Part shown: piece by piece, positions 33,643 to 43,402 of the stretch | Numbering within the stretch: the first letter of the stretch is position 1 | How the letters are laid out: the number at the start of each line of letters is the position of its first letter | Source: Desmospora activa DSM 45169 | GTDB lineage: Bacteria > Bacillota > Bacilli > Thermoactinomycetales > DSM-45169 | Reading direction: 5' to 3' | DNA: 64,000 nt | NCBI RefSeq assembly: GCF_003046315.1 | Contig: NZ_PZZP01000002.1 | Coordinates: forward strand, 124,001 to 188,000 | Notes under the pieces: model-generated | The model's database searches: none | Seen by the model: only the letters and a program-made list of their open reading frames with translations | Told to the model about the DNA's origin: nothing | Translations under genes and position numbers: made by a program

Positions 33643-34950
33643 CTACGGCTTTTTTAATCCGAGATGATCTCGTAGTGTCTTTCCTTCATATTCCCTGCGG
33701 AATAATCCACGCTCTTGCAAAATGGGCACAACCTGTCCCACAAACAGCTCCAACCCTTCCGGCAACAGCGGTGGCATGAGATTGAAGCCATCTGCTCCCT
33801 TTTGTGTAAACCACTCTTCCATTCGGTCCGCCAGTTGTTCCGGTGTACCGATAAAAATATGATGTCCCCTCGACCCCGCCACTTTTTTATACAATTGGCG
33901 AATCGTCAAGTTTTCTCGCTGCGCCATCTCTTTAATCAGTTGAGAGCGGCTTTTGACGGCATTGGACTCCGGCAGCTCAATCTCCGGTAACGGTCCATCA
34001 AGCGGATACGGCGTTAAATCGACCCCTCCCATAGCGGTCGATAATATCTTTAAACCGACAGAAGGGATGATGAGATCTTGTAATTCCTCATATTTTTCCT
34101 GTGCTAGTGCTTCGGTTTCAGCGATTACCGGAAAGATGCCGGGCATGATGCTTACTTCCTCAGGCAAACGGCCTTGGGAGGCAACTTTCTCCTTTACACT
34201 CCGGTAAAACGCTTGTGCACCAGCGAGATGGTTTTGCGCGGTAAAAATCACTTCCGCCGTTTGAGCTGCCAACTGCTGCCCCGACTCCGATGATCCCGCC
34301 TGTACAATGACCGGATGTCCCTGGGGTGAACGTGCAATATTTAAAGGCCCACGAACGGAGAAAAACTCACCCTTGTGATTCAGTTCATGCAATTTGTCCG
34401 GATCGAAGAAAACACCACTCTCCTTATCCCGTACCAAGGCATCTTCTTCCCATGAATCCCACAAGCCTTTTACCACTTCCACAAACTCTTGCGCACGCTG
34501 ATAGCGCCGACCATGCTCCAAGTGTTCTTCCTTGCTAAAATTGGCCCCGGTTGCAGGAATGGACGAGGTGACGACATTCCAACCGGCACGACCATTGCTG
34601 ATATGATCCAGTGATGCAAATTGACGTGCAGTATGAAACGGTTCACCATATGTCGTCGATGCCGTCGCCACCAGTCCGATGTTGGAGGTAACTTCAGCCA
34701 AGGAGGATAACACCGTCAACGGTTCAAATCGTGCCAAAATATTGGGATGGGAATGCGGATCAATCGATAAACTGTCCGCTAAAAACAACATATCCAGCTT
34801 CCCACGTTCGGCTGTTTGCGCCAATCCCTTCAAATAAGAAAGATTCATGGTGCCATCCGCTTGGGCTTGTGGGTGGCGCCAGGAAGCGACATGATGTCCG
34901 GTTCCAGCGATAAAGACTCCAATTTTTATGTGTGATCGTTGTTTCCCCAT
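33643..34950 (-). CDS. yxeK: LLM-class flavin-dependent monooxygenase (YxeK-like, NtaA/SnaA/DszA type)
   Basis: A 435-residue FMN monooxygenase of the NtaA/SnaA/DszA group, recognised by KIGVFIAGTGHHVASWRHP, LDMLFLADSL, TYGEPFHTARQFASLDHISNGRAGWNVVTS and SPQGHPVIVQAGSSESG. In B. subtilis YxeK oxidatively cleaves N-acetyl-S-(2-succino)cysteine with reduced FMN and O2. It is the first gene of the operon, with a well-formed sigma-A promoter just upstream. Confidence 0.87.
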   Translation of the reverse strand: MGKQRSHIKIGVFIAGTGHHVASWRHPQAQADGTMNLSYLKGLAQTAERGKLDMLFLADSLSIDPHSHPNILARFEPLTVLSSLAEVTSNIGLVATASTTYGEPFHTARQFASLDHISNGRAGWNVVTSSIPATGANFSKEEHLEHGRRYQRAQEFVEVVKGLWDSWEEDALVRDKESGVFFDPDKLHELNHKGEFFSVRGPLNIARSPQGHPVIVQAGSSESGQQLAAQTAEVIFTAQNHLAGAQAFYRSVKEKVASQGRLPEEVSIMPGIFPVIAETEALAQEKYEELQDLIIPSVGLKILSTAMGGVDLTPYPLDGPLPEIELPESNAVKSRSQLIKEMAQRENLTIRQLYKKVAGSRGHHIFIGTPEQLADRMEEWFTQKGADGFNLMPPLLPEGLELFVGQVVPILQERGLFRREYEGKTLRDHLGLKKP

Positions 34951-35010
34951 TCTGTATCAGACCCCTAAGGATATAATTATTAATTCCTATTCGCTTAATC
35001 GGTTTTAGGT

Positions 35011-35040
35011 ATTATAGGGTCTGCTCAATCCGTATGTCAA
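35011..35040 (-). promoter_or_regulatory. Sigma-A promoter of the yxe-like operon
   Basis: TTGACA (35040-35035) and TATAAT (35016-35011) on the minus strand are both perfect hexamers, 18 bp apart. Between promoter and gene an AT-rich stretch with AGGAATTAATAATTAT and ATATCCTTA could be an operator; B. subtilis yxe is repressed by CymR, but I cannot confirm a CymR site here. Confidence 0.8.
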
Positions 35041-35066
35041 GATATAAAAGGGTTCTACACTGCACC

Positions 35067-35104
35067 AAAAAAAGGGTATCGGTTCAAAACCGACACCCCT
35101 TTTT
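35067..35104. terminator. Terminator of the lipoprotein gene
   Basis: AAAAAAAGGG.TCGGTT / AACCGA..CCCCTTTTT stem with a 3-4 nt loop and A/T tracts on both sides, about 50 bases after the stop of the minus-strand lipoprotein gene at 35156. Confidence 0.85.
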
Positions 35105-35155
35105 GTTAAGTTTTACTCTCGTCATTTGTTGCCGGCAGCTACGATTGTTGAGGAC

Positions 35156-36073
35156 TTATCCGCCGAAGTTAGGCATTTGTTTTTGCAAGTATTCTTCGAA
35201 GTCAACCGCATTGTTTTTCACATCGTCCGGAACGGTTACCTTATCCCCTTTATATTCAATCGCCTGTGATGAGTTTGTTTCATGTTTCGACTTCATGACC
35301 GCACTTGGATCTTGTGGTGAGGCCTGTTCCGTTTCTATCACTTGGCGCACTTGTGCTTTTTTCATTTCAAAGCTCTTCTCATCAATCCAATATTTAAATT
35401 CAAATTCCTTTATTTCCTGACCCGCTTCTTTCGCTTTCGCTAATTCTTCTTCGTCCATTACCAATTGAGCTGCTTGATCTCCACTCAGTTTGGCGTGAAT
35501 GATATAAGCACCGTCTTCACGGGTCATGGATAGATCGTCACCCAGGTTCTTCAATTTGTCGATCATCTTCTGAAACGCATCTTCTTCCTCTTCTTCCGTC
35601 GGCTCTTCTACTTCAGGTTCTTCTTCCGTAGATTCTTTATCGCCGCCACTTTTTGTCCAAGTGCCATCCTCTTTCAGTGAATAATAGATATCATCTACAA
35701 AATAGCTTTCGATCGGTGTTTCCTGGTTCTCGGCTTGCACTTCACCTTGCACCGTCTGTTTATGAATGGTTTCTGTGCCTTTGGTGTAACTGGCATAAGG
35801 CTCAAAATTTCTTACTGTTGTCTCTTTCGCTGTACTATCTCTAGATGAGACGATTTGGCCATTGGATTCCGTTTCACTTTTTGAGCGTACGGTGGATTGA
35901 ACCGTCTGGGTCTTATCCTTATTCTTTTCCGATGTTTCTCTGGTCTTCGTCAACACTTCTTCCAGAGTGAGATCTTTGCCAGGTAAGAGTCCACCTCCGC
36001 CTGAAGCCCCACCACCAGAACATCCGGCCAAAACAAAAACAGCGGCCATCGACAGATAAAGCAGTTTTCTCAT
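35156..36073 (-). CDS. Lipoprotein of the DUF6612/LolA-like type
   Basis: Signal peptide with lipobox LAGC (C18), a Gly-rich linker (SGGGASGGGG), then a mostly hydrophilic domain with a long acidic stretch at about residues 150-172 (EEEPEVEEPTEEEEEDA). A C-terminal half rich in beta-type segments follows, ending VDFEEYLQKQMPNFGG. The overall plan (TKTRETSEKNK..T.T..S, then YY.KEDGTW) is that of Bacillales outer-surface lipoproteins of unknown role. ATG 36073 has GGAAGGTGG upstream; the frame extends to 36118 without a ribosome binding site. Function unknown. Confidence 0.75.
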   Translation of the reverse strand: MRKLLYLSMAAVFVLAGCSGGGASGGGGLLPGKDLTLEEVLTKTRETSEKNKDKTQTVQSTVRSKSETESNGQIVSSRDSTAKETTVRNFEPYASYTKGTETIHKQTVQGEVQAENQETPIESYFVDDIYYSLKEDGTWTKSGGDKESTEEEPEVEEPTEEEEEDAFQKMIDKLKNLGDDLSMTREDGAYIIHAKLSGDQAAQLVMDEEELAKAKEAGQEIKEFEFKYWIDEKSFEMKKAQVRQVIETEQASPQDPSAVMKSKHETNSSQAIEYKGDKVTVPDDVKNNAVDFEEYLQKQMPNFGG

Positions 36074-36197
36074 GTTTGTCCACCTTCCAAATATGTAATG
36101 TGTGTTTAATGCCAACATGGAATAATGGCATCAAGCAAAGAGTTAGTAAAAAGAAGAAAAAACTAGTAGTGCACTTCCATCATACAAGATAGAATCC

Positions 36198-36235
36198 AAA
36201 AAAAAAAGAGAGGATGAATAAAACCCTCCTTTTTT
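36198..36235 (-). terminator. Weak terminator after the GH95 gene
   Basis: An A-rich arm ending GAGAGG pairs imperfectly with CCTCCTTTTTT in the 360-bp gap between the lipoprotein and GH95 genes. Nothing else was recognised in 36074-36433, which is AT-rich. Confidence 0.4.
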
Positions 36236-36433
36236 AGTAGACAACAGGAAGTGATATTGTCCCCTTATTTTGACATGATAGGGCTTCAATCGCCTGTTAC
36301 TGGGCTTTTTAAATTATTAGTGAAAACCTTATGAAACTAGCTATTATTAGAAAATAGAGTATCTTTTACAATCAAATCAGCTTGGATCAAAAAAATAATC
36401 AGCGGAGATGGAAGTATCCCCACTGATTGACAT

Positions 36434-38734
36434 TTACGTGATCCCCCGGATTACCACCATTTCACCGGGATCAACCATAAACTCGATCACATTTGTTTCT
36501 GGACGTTGCCACATCCGCTCCCCTTCCCCGTCTACACCCGTGGTAGCAATAATCACCGGAAGCGGTGTGCGTAAGCGGCACTTTTGCTGCACTTGTGCCC
36601 GTAAACGGGTTTCTGTCAGGGTGCCGTCTACCCAGCTGATATCCACCTCATATCCGCCACGGGCACGCAATCCGGAGACACGGCCGGAAGGCCACGCCTG
36701 CGGCAGTGCAGGAAGGAGGTGAATCTCCCCTGAGTGGCTTTGCAACAACATCTCTGCGATACCGGCAGTGCCGCCGAAATTGCCGTCAATTTGAAATGGC
36801 GGATGATTGTCAAACAGGTTGGGTAAAGTGGAATGGCGAAGCAGCTCCAACAGATGGTGGTACGCTTGTTCTCCGTCCTCCAGCCGGGCCCACATATTGA
36901 TAATCCATGCCCGACTCCAGCCGGTATGACCGCCACCGTGGGCTAACCGCCGCTCCAGTGTTTTGCGGGCACCGGCGGCTAAATCAGGCGTTTTCCGCAG
37001 GGTGATTTCGCTGCCGGGATGAAGGGCAAACAGCTGGGAGATATGGCGATGGCCCGGTTCTTTCTCCTCATAATCCTGGATCCATTCTTGAATTTGACCC
37101 CATTTGCCCCGTTGCGGTTGAGGAATTTTTGCCAAAGCCGTTTGCATCTTTTCACGAAAATCGCGATCCACCCCGAGGATCTCCCCTGCCTGGATACAGC
37201 GCCGGAACAGTTCTCGGATCAATTGGCTGTCCATGGAAGGTCCGGCACACAAGGTTCCCGACTCCCCATTGGGTAACAGATATGTATTTTCCGGTGAAAC
37301 CGATGGACATGTCACCAAGCTTCCATCCGGCATCTCCATCAAAAAATCGAGATAAAACTGTGCCGCCTCTTTTAGCGTATCGTATTTCTGCTCCAAAAAC
37401 GAGCGATCACCGCTAAAAGCATAGTGCTCCCACAGATGAAGACAAAGCCACGCCGCACCCATTGGCCAATGCGTCGCCGGCAGATAATCGTCCGTCGGTG
37501 CGGTATCCCCCCAGATATCAGTATTGTGATGGGCGACAAAACCATCACAACCGTACATCTTCCTCGCGGTGACGCGCCCGTTGGGACGCATTCGTTCAAT
37601 TAAGTCAAACAGCGGTTGATGACATTCCGCCAGGTTACCGATTTCCGCCGGCCAATAATTCATCTCCGTATTGATGTTGATTGTATATTTGCTGCCCCAG
37701 GGAGGGTCCATCTGTTTATTCCAAATGCCCTGCAAGTTTGCGGGCAATGTGCCGGGACGACTGCTGGCGATCAACAAGTAGCGACCAAATTGAAAGTATA
37801 AGGGAAGTAAACCCCGGTCTTCCGCTCCCCCCTGGACGCGTGCCAACCGCTCATCGGTCGCCAGCCGTGACAATTTTGCTTCGTCTTCATCATCCAAGCT
37901 TAGTTTTACCCGCTGAAACAATGGCGCATAATCCTCGAAATGGCGCTGTTGAAGCTGTTCATACGGTTGAGCCGACGCCGCTGCCACCATAGCGAGACAG
38001 ACGGCTTCCGGATCTTCATGTCGAAACGTGGTCTCTGCACCCATTAGCAGGACAACGCTATCTGCTTTTTCAATCAGGATGCTCTCACCGATCGTGCGAA
38101 CGGTTCCCCCTTGAACCGTTGCCGTCAGCACCATCCGCAAATCAGAACCGCCGCCACCGCAGTTTCCCCGCATCACCAAGGTATTCCCGTTGACCGAGAC
38201 AATTTCATCGATCGCTTTATTATTCTCCCTGGAAAGACGGGCGACCAAGGAAACGTTCTTCGGCTGATCCGACGCAATACGGGTAACCATCACTTGATCG
38301 GCAGCACTACAAAAGTGTTCCCGTGTATAAGAAACATCCCCAACACGATAGCGCACGGTTACCATCGCTCGTTCCAAATCCAGTTGGCGGCGATAGTCTT
38401 CCCCTTCTCCATGGTCAAAATCAAGCCAAATATCCCCCAGTGTCGCATAATGGCGCTCTTGTACCGGCACACCGTTTAGTGCCAATCGCGCCAACCGATG
38501 TGCTTCTTGGAGGCGACCTGCCACAAGCAAGCGGCGAATCTCCGGCAAATGCTTCAACGCATCCGGATTGTTGCGATCACGGGGACCACCGTACCAGACA
38601 GAGTCCTCATTCACCTGTAACCGCTCCCGCTCGGTACGACCAAACACCATCGCGCCTAGACGTCCGTTTCCAAGCGGCGACGCCTCATTCCAATCCGTAG
38701 CCGGTGCGCGATACCAGATCATATTGTGGCTCAT
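36434..38734 (-). CDS. GH95 family glycoside hydrolase (alpha-L-fucosidase / alpha-L-galactosidase)
   Basis: A 766-residue GH95 enzyme. It has the N-terminal motif [21 protein letters not shown], and the inverting active-site residues at positions expected from the family: N353 and N355 ([12 protein letters not shown]), E482 (SVSPEN) and D650 ([11 protein letters not shown]). GH95 members remove alpha-L-fucose or alpha-L-galactose from pectin and xyloglucan side chains. No signal peptide, so it acts on imported oligosaccharides. ATG 38734 has AAGGAG 8 nt upstream; a longer frame reaches 38920 but would run into the esterase gene. Last gene of the importer operon. Confidence 0.88.
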   Translation of the reverse strand: MSHNMIWYRAPATDWNEASPLGNGRLGAMVFGRTERERLQVNEDSVWYGGPRDRNNPDALKHLPEIRRLLVAGRLQEAHRLARLALNGVPVQERHYATLGDIWLDFDHGEGEDYRRQLDLERAMVTVRYRVGDVSYTREHFCSAADQVMVTRIASDQPKNVSLVARLSRENNKAIDEIVSVNGNTLVMRGNCGGGGSDLRMVLTATVQGGTVRTIGESILIEKADSVVLLMGAETTFRHEDPEAVCLAMVAAASAQPYEQLQQRHFEDYAPLFQRVKLSLDDEDEAKLSRLATDERLARVQGGAEDRGLLPLYFQFGRYLLIASSRPGTLPANLQGIWNKQMDPPWGSKYTININTEMNYWPAEIGNLAECHQPLFDLIERMRPNGRVTARKMYGCDGFVAHHNTDIWGDTAPTDDYLPATHWPMGAAWLCLHLWEHYAFSGDRSFLEQKYDTLKEAAQFYLDFLMEMPDGSLVTCPSVSPENTYLLPNGESGTLCAGPSMDSQLIRELFRRCIQAGEILGVDRDFREKMQTALAKIPQPQRGKWGQIQEWIQDYEEKEPGHRHISQLFALHPGSEITLRKTPDLAAGARKTLERRLAHGGGHTGWSRAWIINMWARLEDGEQAYHHLLELLRHSTLPNLFDNHPPFQIDGNFGGTAGIAEMLLQSHSGEIHLLPALPQAWPSGRVSGLRARGGYEVDISWVDGTLTETRLRAQVQQKCRLRTPLPVIIATTGVDGEGERMWQRPETNVIEFMVDPGEMVVIRGIT

Positions 38735-38889
38735 CAACATTACTCCTTTCGAGAAAAACACCCCCATATGGGCAGCGGTAAAGCTTTCTCCAAGGAAGTG
38801 TCTAATATATTGCTGATAGGAGCTGCTTCGCCCGCTAAACAGACCGGCGGGGGGACCATGGCAATCAATAAGCACAAAACGATTCACCT

Positions 38890-39924
38890 TCAGGATGTTA
38901 TCAGCATCCGCTTCAACCAATCATATGCTTTTTCGCCGTTAATCTTGTGGCCGCCGGCAAACAGATTCGCATCCAGACACTCTTTCGCCCGATAGTATCC
39001 ATAGATTTGTTTTAACTGGGAGAGAGCCACTTTCACTTGATCAAGGGGAAACAAATGATCAGCGGTGCCTGCTTCGATAAAAAGGGGACGGGGTGCGATT
39101 AAGCCGATCATCTCCGGCATCTCGGCATTATGGAGAATACCGGGCAGATAATTGTCGAGGCAGTGGCGGCGGGCCATGATGCTGCCGGCGAAGGTGTTTG
39201 TATATCCGGAAATGACCGTCGCCGTAATCCGTTTATCCATAGCCGCAGTCAAGGCGGCGATCATCCCGCCGGTGGAAAAACCTATACAACCGATTCTGTC
39301 GGCATCAACCTCTGCTCGCCCCTGCAGATAATCAAGGGCCCGCATCGCCTCCGCCACTCGTAAACCGGCCAAGGTGCGTCCAAACAGCAGCAGCTGCGAG
39401 GCGAGGCGATAGCAGGAGTTTTCACCCGGTTTTGCCTCCTTATCTTCTTTCAACCTGCGGTCACCGAAGCCGATGTTCTCCGGAACGATCACCACCAACC
39501 CCCGCTTTACCAAGGACAGCGCAAAGCGGGAGTGGCTTCCCTCCTCCCCGCTTTCCGTTCCATCCGGATTTAACCCAACCGCTTCTATGCTGCCATAACC
39601 GTGCCCGTGAAGGGCTAATACGGCGGGAACGCTTCCGCGTCGTTCCTTTGGAATCAACACATACGCCGGTACGCGCAGATGCCGCAGTGACGTATATTCC
39701 ACCCGTTCCCGGATAAAAGCGGGATACTCCTTTTGTTCCAGCCGGACAGGACGAAGCTCCGGCGGTGAGGGATCGTGAAAGTCGCCGAGAGCCGCCCGCA
39801 CTCGCTCTTTGATCTGTTCCCGTTGTTGCTCCCAACCCTGTTTGTGCCGCTCCGCCTCACGTTTCATCTGATACTGTTGCGCCAATTGTTCCAGGTAGTG
39901 ATCAGGCCGCCAATTCGAAGTCAT
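38890..39924 (-). CDS. Alpha/beta hydrolase, acetyl-xylan-esterase-like (Abhydrolase_7 type)
   Basis: A 344-residue intracellular esterase candidate: lid/N-terminal helical region to about 95, then the fold core with LALHGHGYG (oxyanion region), nucleophile in GFSTGG (serine), an aspartate in [10 protein letters not shown] and a histidine in AGGHKING. Such enzymes deacetylate or demethylate oligosaccharides; in this locus pectin oligomers are the likely substrate. ATG 39924 has AAGGAGGGGG. It lies 155 nt before GH95 and 260 nt after the oxidoreductase; that gap has a CGCTCCC / GGGAGCG hairpin but no clear promoter. Confidence 0.8.
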   Translation of the reverse strand: MTSNWRPDHYLEQLAQQYQMKREAERHKQGWEQQREQIKERVRAALGDFHDPSPPELRPVRLEQKEYPAFIRERVEYTSLRHLRVPAYVLIPKERRGSVPAVLALHGHGYGSIEAVGLNPDGTESGEEGSHSRFALSLVKRGLVVIVPENIGFGDRRLKEDKEAKPGENSCYRLASQLLLFGRTLAGLRVAEAMRALDYLQGRAEVDADRIGCIGFSTGGMIAALTAAMDKRITATVISGYTNTFAGSIMARRHCLDNYLPGILHNAEMPEMIGLIAPRPLFIEAGTADHLFPLDQVKVALSQLKQIYGYYRAKECLDANLFAGGHKINGEKAYDWLKRMLITS

Positions 39925-40184
39925 TCTGCCCCCTCCTTCCACGCATTCCTTCAATGCGCCTTTCGCTCCAGAGCATCTGGCAATCGATATCGATTGGGAG
40001 GGAAATTTCCATAAAAGTGTTACACTCAACTAATTTAAGTCTCATTGCTCTTGTTGTTTGCAAAGTGACATAAGAACTGTCCGCTTTTCGCTCCCGATTA
40101 TGGGAGCGGTGGTACGGTTATATTTTTTATAATCAAGCCCTTTCGCGTGATCCAGAATCCATTGTCTTCGCGACCCACAATCGA

Positions 40185-41510
40185 TCACCGCCTCGATCCG
40201 CTCTGCACTCCTTCCACCTGAAGCAACTCCGCGATGGAGACGGGACGGTGTTCTTTAACCGAGCGCCAGACGGCTTCCCCTGTCGCTACCGCCAAGGCGC
40301 CGTCTTCACTGTTGGACAAGATCCGATACGGACGTGCCGGGTCATCCCCTAAGAACAAGTCTTCCTGTAACACGGGATCTCCTCCGCCGTGTCCGCCTTC
40401 CCGTTTGACCACATGGATGATCTCTTTCGATCCAAACAGCGGGAAGTAATCGACCGTCTGCTCTGGAAAGGGAAAAGGAACACGATTGGGCACATGATAC
40501 TCCGTCGTTTCCAGCCGTCCTTTTGTCCCGTTAATCGCCAAACGGTATCCTTCATAGGGCAAAGAAAAGTTGATCGAATAACTGAGCAGGGCACCACCGT
40601 CATATTTGATTGTAGCCGTGTACGTATCCTCGATATCGATTTCCCCGTCAAACATGCATTGGTCGGGGCGATAGTCGCTGTATTGTTCCGCCGCAGCCAC
40701 CCTAGCCGAACTGGAGAGGTGATCATCTTCTACTTGGGTATGTTGACTGCGGGAATTCCAGCGGCGGTAGTAGGCACAATGCAGTTTGTCCGTACAGGTG
40801 GCGCAAACCCGCCCTTCCGCTTTGCGCGGATTCCACTCTCCCTCCGGCCCATAGTAATGGAGGGCACCGTGGGCAAACACTTCCACTGGCTTCTGATCCA
40901 GCCACCAATGAACCAAGTCAAAATGGTGGGAGCTCTTGTGAATCGACAAACCGCCGGAAAATGTTCGCATCCGATTCCACCGCTGAAAATAGCTGGAACC
41001 GTGATAGGTGTCGATATACCAGTTGAGATCGACAGAGGTGATCCGCCCCAACTTACCCGCCATCACCATCTCTTTAATTTTGGTATGAATCGGGCTATAG
41101 CGATAATTAAAGGCGACCATCACCCGACCCTTACTCTCTTTTTCCGCCGCTAAAATCCGGCGACAATCCGCTGCTGTCGTCGTCATCGGCTTTTCGGTGA
41201 GAATATCCAAATCATAGGTTAACCCGTTTACAATGTAATCGGCGTGAGTATCGTCCCTACCGGTCACAATCAGCACATCCGGTTTGGTTTGCGCAATCAT
41301 CTGTTCAAACTCCTGTGGCGCAAACTCCGGTACCTCTTTCAACTGAGAAAAGCGATGTTTACATACCTCATGCCGCCGTGGATCGCGATCCAACAGCGCG
41401 ACGACAGCACTATTTTGACCGAAGCGCTCCAGCATGGGCGCGATAAACATCGACATCGCTCGGTTACTGACACCGCAGACTGCATATTTTTTTACGCTCA
41501 AGGCCTTCAC
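40185..41510 (-). CDS. Gfo/Idh/MocA-family NAD(P)-dependent oxidoreductase
   Basis: A 441-residue dehydrogenase with N-terminal Rossmann fold (VKKYAVCGVSNRAMS) and the family EKPMTTT motif (ligand lysine), followed by the substrate domain with FNYRYSP and a KSSHHFDLVHWWL histidine-rich segment. CATCTDKLHCAYY holds three cysteines in a CxxCx4C pattern, unusual for this family and possibly a metal site. Probably oxidises or epimerises a sugar released from pectin. It follows the permease by 8 nt. Start GTG at 41510 has AAAGGAGAGG close by, so a TTG nine bases downstream is possible. Confidence 0.83.
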   Translation of the reverse strand: MKALSVKKYAVCGVSNRAMSMFIAPMLERFGQNSAVVALLDRDPRRHEVCKHRFSQLKEVPEFAPQEFEQMIAQTKPDVLIVTGRDDTHADYIVNGLTYDLDILTEKPMTTTAADCRRILAAEKESKGRVMVAFNYRYSPIHTKIKEMVMAGKLGRITSVDLNWYIDTYHGSSYFQRWNRMRTFSGGLSIHKSSHHFDLVHWWLDQKPVEVFAHGALHYYGPEGEWNPRKAEGRVCATCTDKLHCAYYRRWNSRSQHTQVEDDHLSSSARVAAAEQYSDYRPDQCMFDGEIDIEDTYTATIKYDGGALLSYSINFSLPYEGYRLAINGTKGRLETTEYHVPNRVPFPFPEQTVDYFPLFGSKEIIHVVKREGGHGGGDPVLQEDLFLGDDPARPYRILSNSEDGALAVATGEAVWRSVKEHRPVSIAELLQVEGVQSGSRR

Positions 41511-41518
41511 CCTCTCCT

Positions 41519-42400
41519 TTAATCTTTGATTGAACCTAACAGTGCCCCTTTAGCAAAATACTTTTGTAAAAAGGGATAAACCAGCAGGACAGGAACGGTG
41601 GCAACCACGATCACGGCCATTTTCACCGTCTGTTCCGGCGGAGCGACAAAATCGGGATCAAAGGCGGCACCGTCCACGCTCATGCCGGAGGCTAAAATGA
41701 CGATTTGCCGCAAGACGACCTGAATCGGCCATTTGGTGGGATCGTTTAGGTACAAGATGGCATTCATATACGTATTCCAATAGGTAACGGCATAAAACAG
41801 CGAAATCGTGGCAAGAACTGGCTTGGATAACGGTAGAACGATGCGGAACAGAATGCCGATATCGTTACATCCGTCGATTTTGGCCGCCTCTTCCAAGCCG
41901 GCGGGGAGGTTTTGAAAAAAATTGCGCATAATGATCAAGTTAAACGCGTTGATGGCCGTCGGAAGAATCAATGCCATATAGGAGTCGATCAACCCCATCG
42001 CCTTGACGACCAAAAAGGTGGGAATCATCCCGCCGTTAAACAGCATGGTGAAGACAACCATAAACATAATCACCCGTCTGCCATCCAAATCCCGGCGTGA
42101 CAATCCATATGCCATCATCGTCGTTAAAAACATACTAAATAAAGTTCCTATGATTGTAATCCCGATTGAAACAAACAGACTGCGCAAAATCGTATCTGTA
42201 GAAAAGATATAGCGATAGGCATCCAAGGTAAATTCAGTCGGAATCAGCAGAAACGATTTTTGCGTCACTTCCTTTACTGTGGCAAACGAACCGGCGATCA
42301 CATGGATAAAGGGTAAAATCGTCACCAATGCAACCACTGTCAGTAGGATATAGTTGAAGATATCGAATAGGCGGCTGCCCCATGTCTTATCCTGTACCAC
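41519..42400 (-). CDS. Carbohydrate ABC permease (YtcP/LplC-like)
   Basis: A 293-residue MalG-type permease with six hydrophobic helices and the EAA loop EEAAKIDGCNDIGILFRIVLPLSKP. The family with this long binding-protein partner imports pectin-derived oligosaccharides in Bacillus. It lies 18 nt after the other permease. An ATPase gene is missing from the locus, as for other MsmX-dependent importers. Confidence 0.9.
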   Translation of the reverse strand: MVQDKTWGSRLFDIFNYILLTVVALVTILPFIHVIAGSFATVKEVTQKSFLLIPTEFTLDAYRYIFSTDTILRSLFVSIGITIIGTLFSMFLTTMMAYGLSRRDLDGRRVIMFMVVFTMLFNGGMIPTFLVVKAMGLIDSYMALILPTAINAFNLIIMRNFFQNLPAGLEEAAKIDGCNDIGILFRIVLPLSKPVLATISLFYAVTYWNTYMNAILYLNDPTKWPIQVVLRQIVILASGMSVDGAAFDPDFVAPPEQTVKMAVIVVATVPVLLVYPFLQKYFAKGALLGSIKD

Positions 42401-42418
42401 GATCCATCACCTCCTTTT

Positions 42419-43375
42419 TTAATAGACGCCCTCTTCGCCGAATTTTTTAGCTAAGCGATTGGCCAATACCACCAAAATCAACCCGATAATCGATTTAAAG
42501 AAGCCGACGGCGGCGCTATAGCTGTAGTTCCCTTGTTGTAATCCGGTGGTATAAACAAAGGTATCAAAGATTTCCGCCACGTCACGGTTCATTGGATTCA
42601 GGAGCAAATAAACATGTTCAAAACCTAGCTCCAGAATATCCCCGATCTTCAAGATGAGTAGAATCACAATCACGCTGCGAATCGCCGGTAAGGTAATGTG
42701 CCAGATCTGACGAAAGCGTCCGGCACCGTCCATCCGTGCCGCTTCATACAGTTGCGGGTCGACCGCTGCAATCGCCGCCAAATAAATGATCGTACCCCAT
42801 CCAGCTTCCCGCCAGATCACCTGTAAGATATACATCGGTCGGAACCACTCGGAACTGAGCAAAAAGTTGATTTTTTCAAAACCGAGCATGGCGATCAGAT
42901 CATTGATAATCCCACCGTCCTTGGTCAACATCACAAAGGAGATGGAGACAATGATCACCCAGGACATAAAATGGGGAATGTAAACCATCGTCTGGACGGT
43001 GCGCTTAAAAAACTGCAACCGCACTTCGTTTAACATCAAGGCTAAAATAATGGGAATCGGAAAGAAGAAAAGTAGATTAAACAGAAACAGCAGCAGTGTA
43101 TTTTTAAAGATGGTCCAAAACCATGGATCGGAAAACAACGTACGGAAATGTTCCAATCCGACCCATTCGCTCCCCATCACACCCAGATAAGGTTGATAAT
43201 CTTGAAACGCAATTACCAACCCCCACATGGGGGCGTATTTAAAGATTAGGAAATAAATCAGCCCTGGGAGGATCATCAGATAGAGCAGCTTGTTTCTGTC
43301 GATCCGTTTCCATAATTCTGATCTCATTTTTCGTTTGATCACCGTCTGTTGGTCAATGGCGGTTTGGCTTTTCAT
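42419..43375 (-). CDS. Carbohydrate ABC permease (YteP/LplB-like)
   Basis: A 318-residue MalF-type permease, six helices, with YLMILPGLIYFLIFKYAPMWG near the N-terminus (typical for LplB/YteP) and the EAA loop YEAARMDGAGRFRQIWHITLPAI. It pairs with the YtcP-like protein. ATG 43375 is preceded by GAGAGGGGGA; a TTG-started extension to 43393 is less likely. Co-transcribed with the binding protein 27 nt upstream. Confidence 0.9.
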   Translation of the reverse strand: MKSQTAIDQQTVIKRKMRSELWKRIDRNKLLYLMILPGLIYFLIFKYAPMWGLVIAFQDYQPYLGVMGSEWVGLEHFRTLFSDPWFWTIFKNTLLLFLFNLLFFFPIPIILALMLNEVRLQFFKRTVQTMVYIPHFMSWVIIVSISFVMLTKDGGIINDLIAMLGFEKINFLLSSEWFRPMYILQVIWREAGWGTIIYLAAIAAVDPQLYEAARMDGAGRFRQIWHITLPAIRSVIVILLILKIGDILELGFEHVYLLLNPMNRDVAEIFDTFVYTTGLQQGNYSYSAAVGFFKSIIGLILVVLANRLAKKFGEEGVY

Positions 43376-43402
43376 TTTATTTCCCCCTCTCAAGCGTAAC
43401 GA

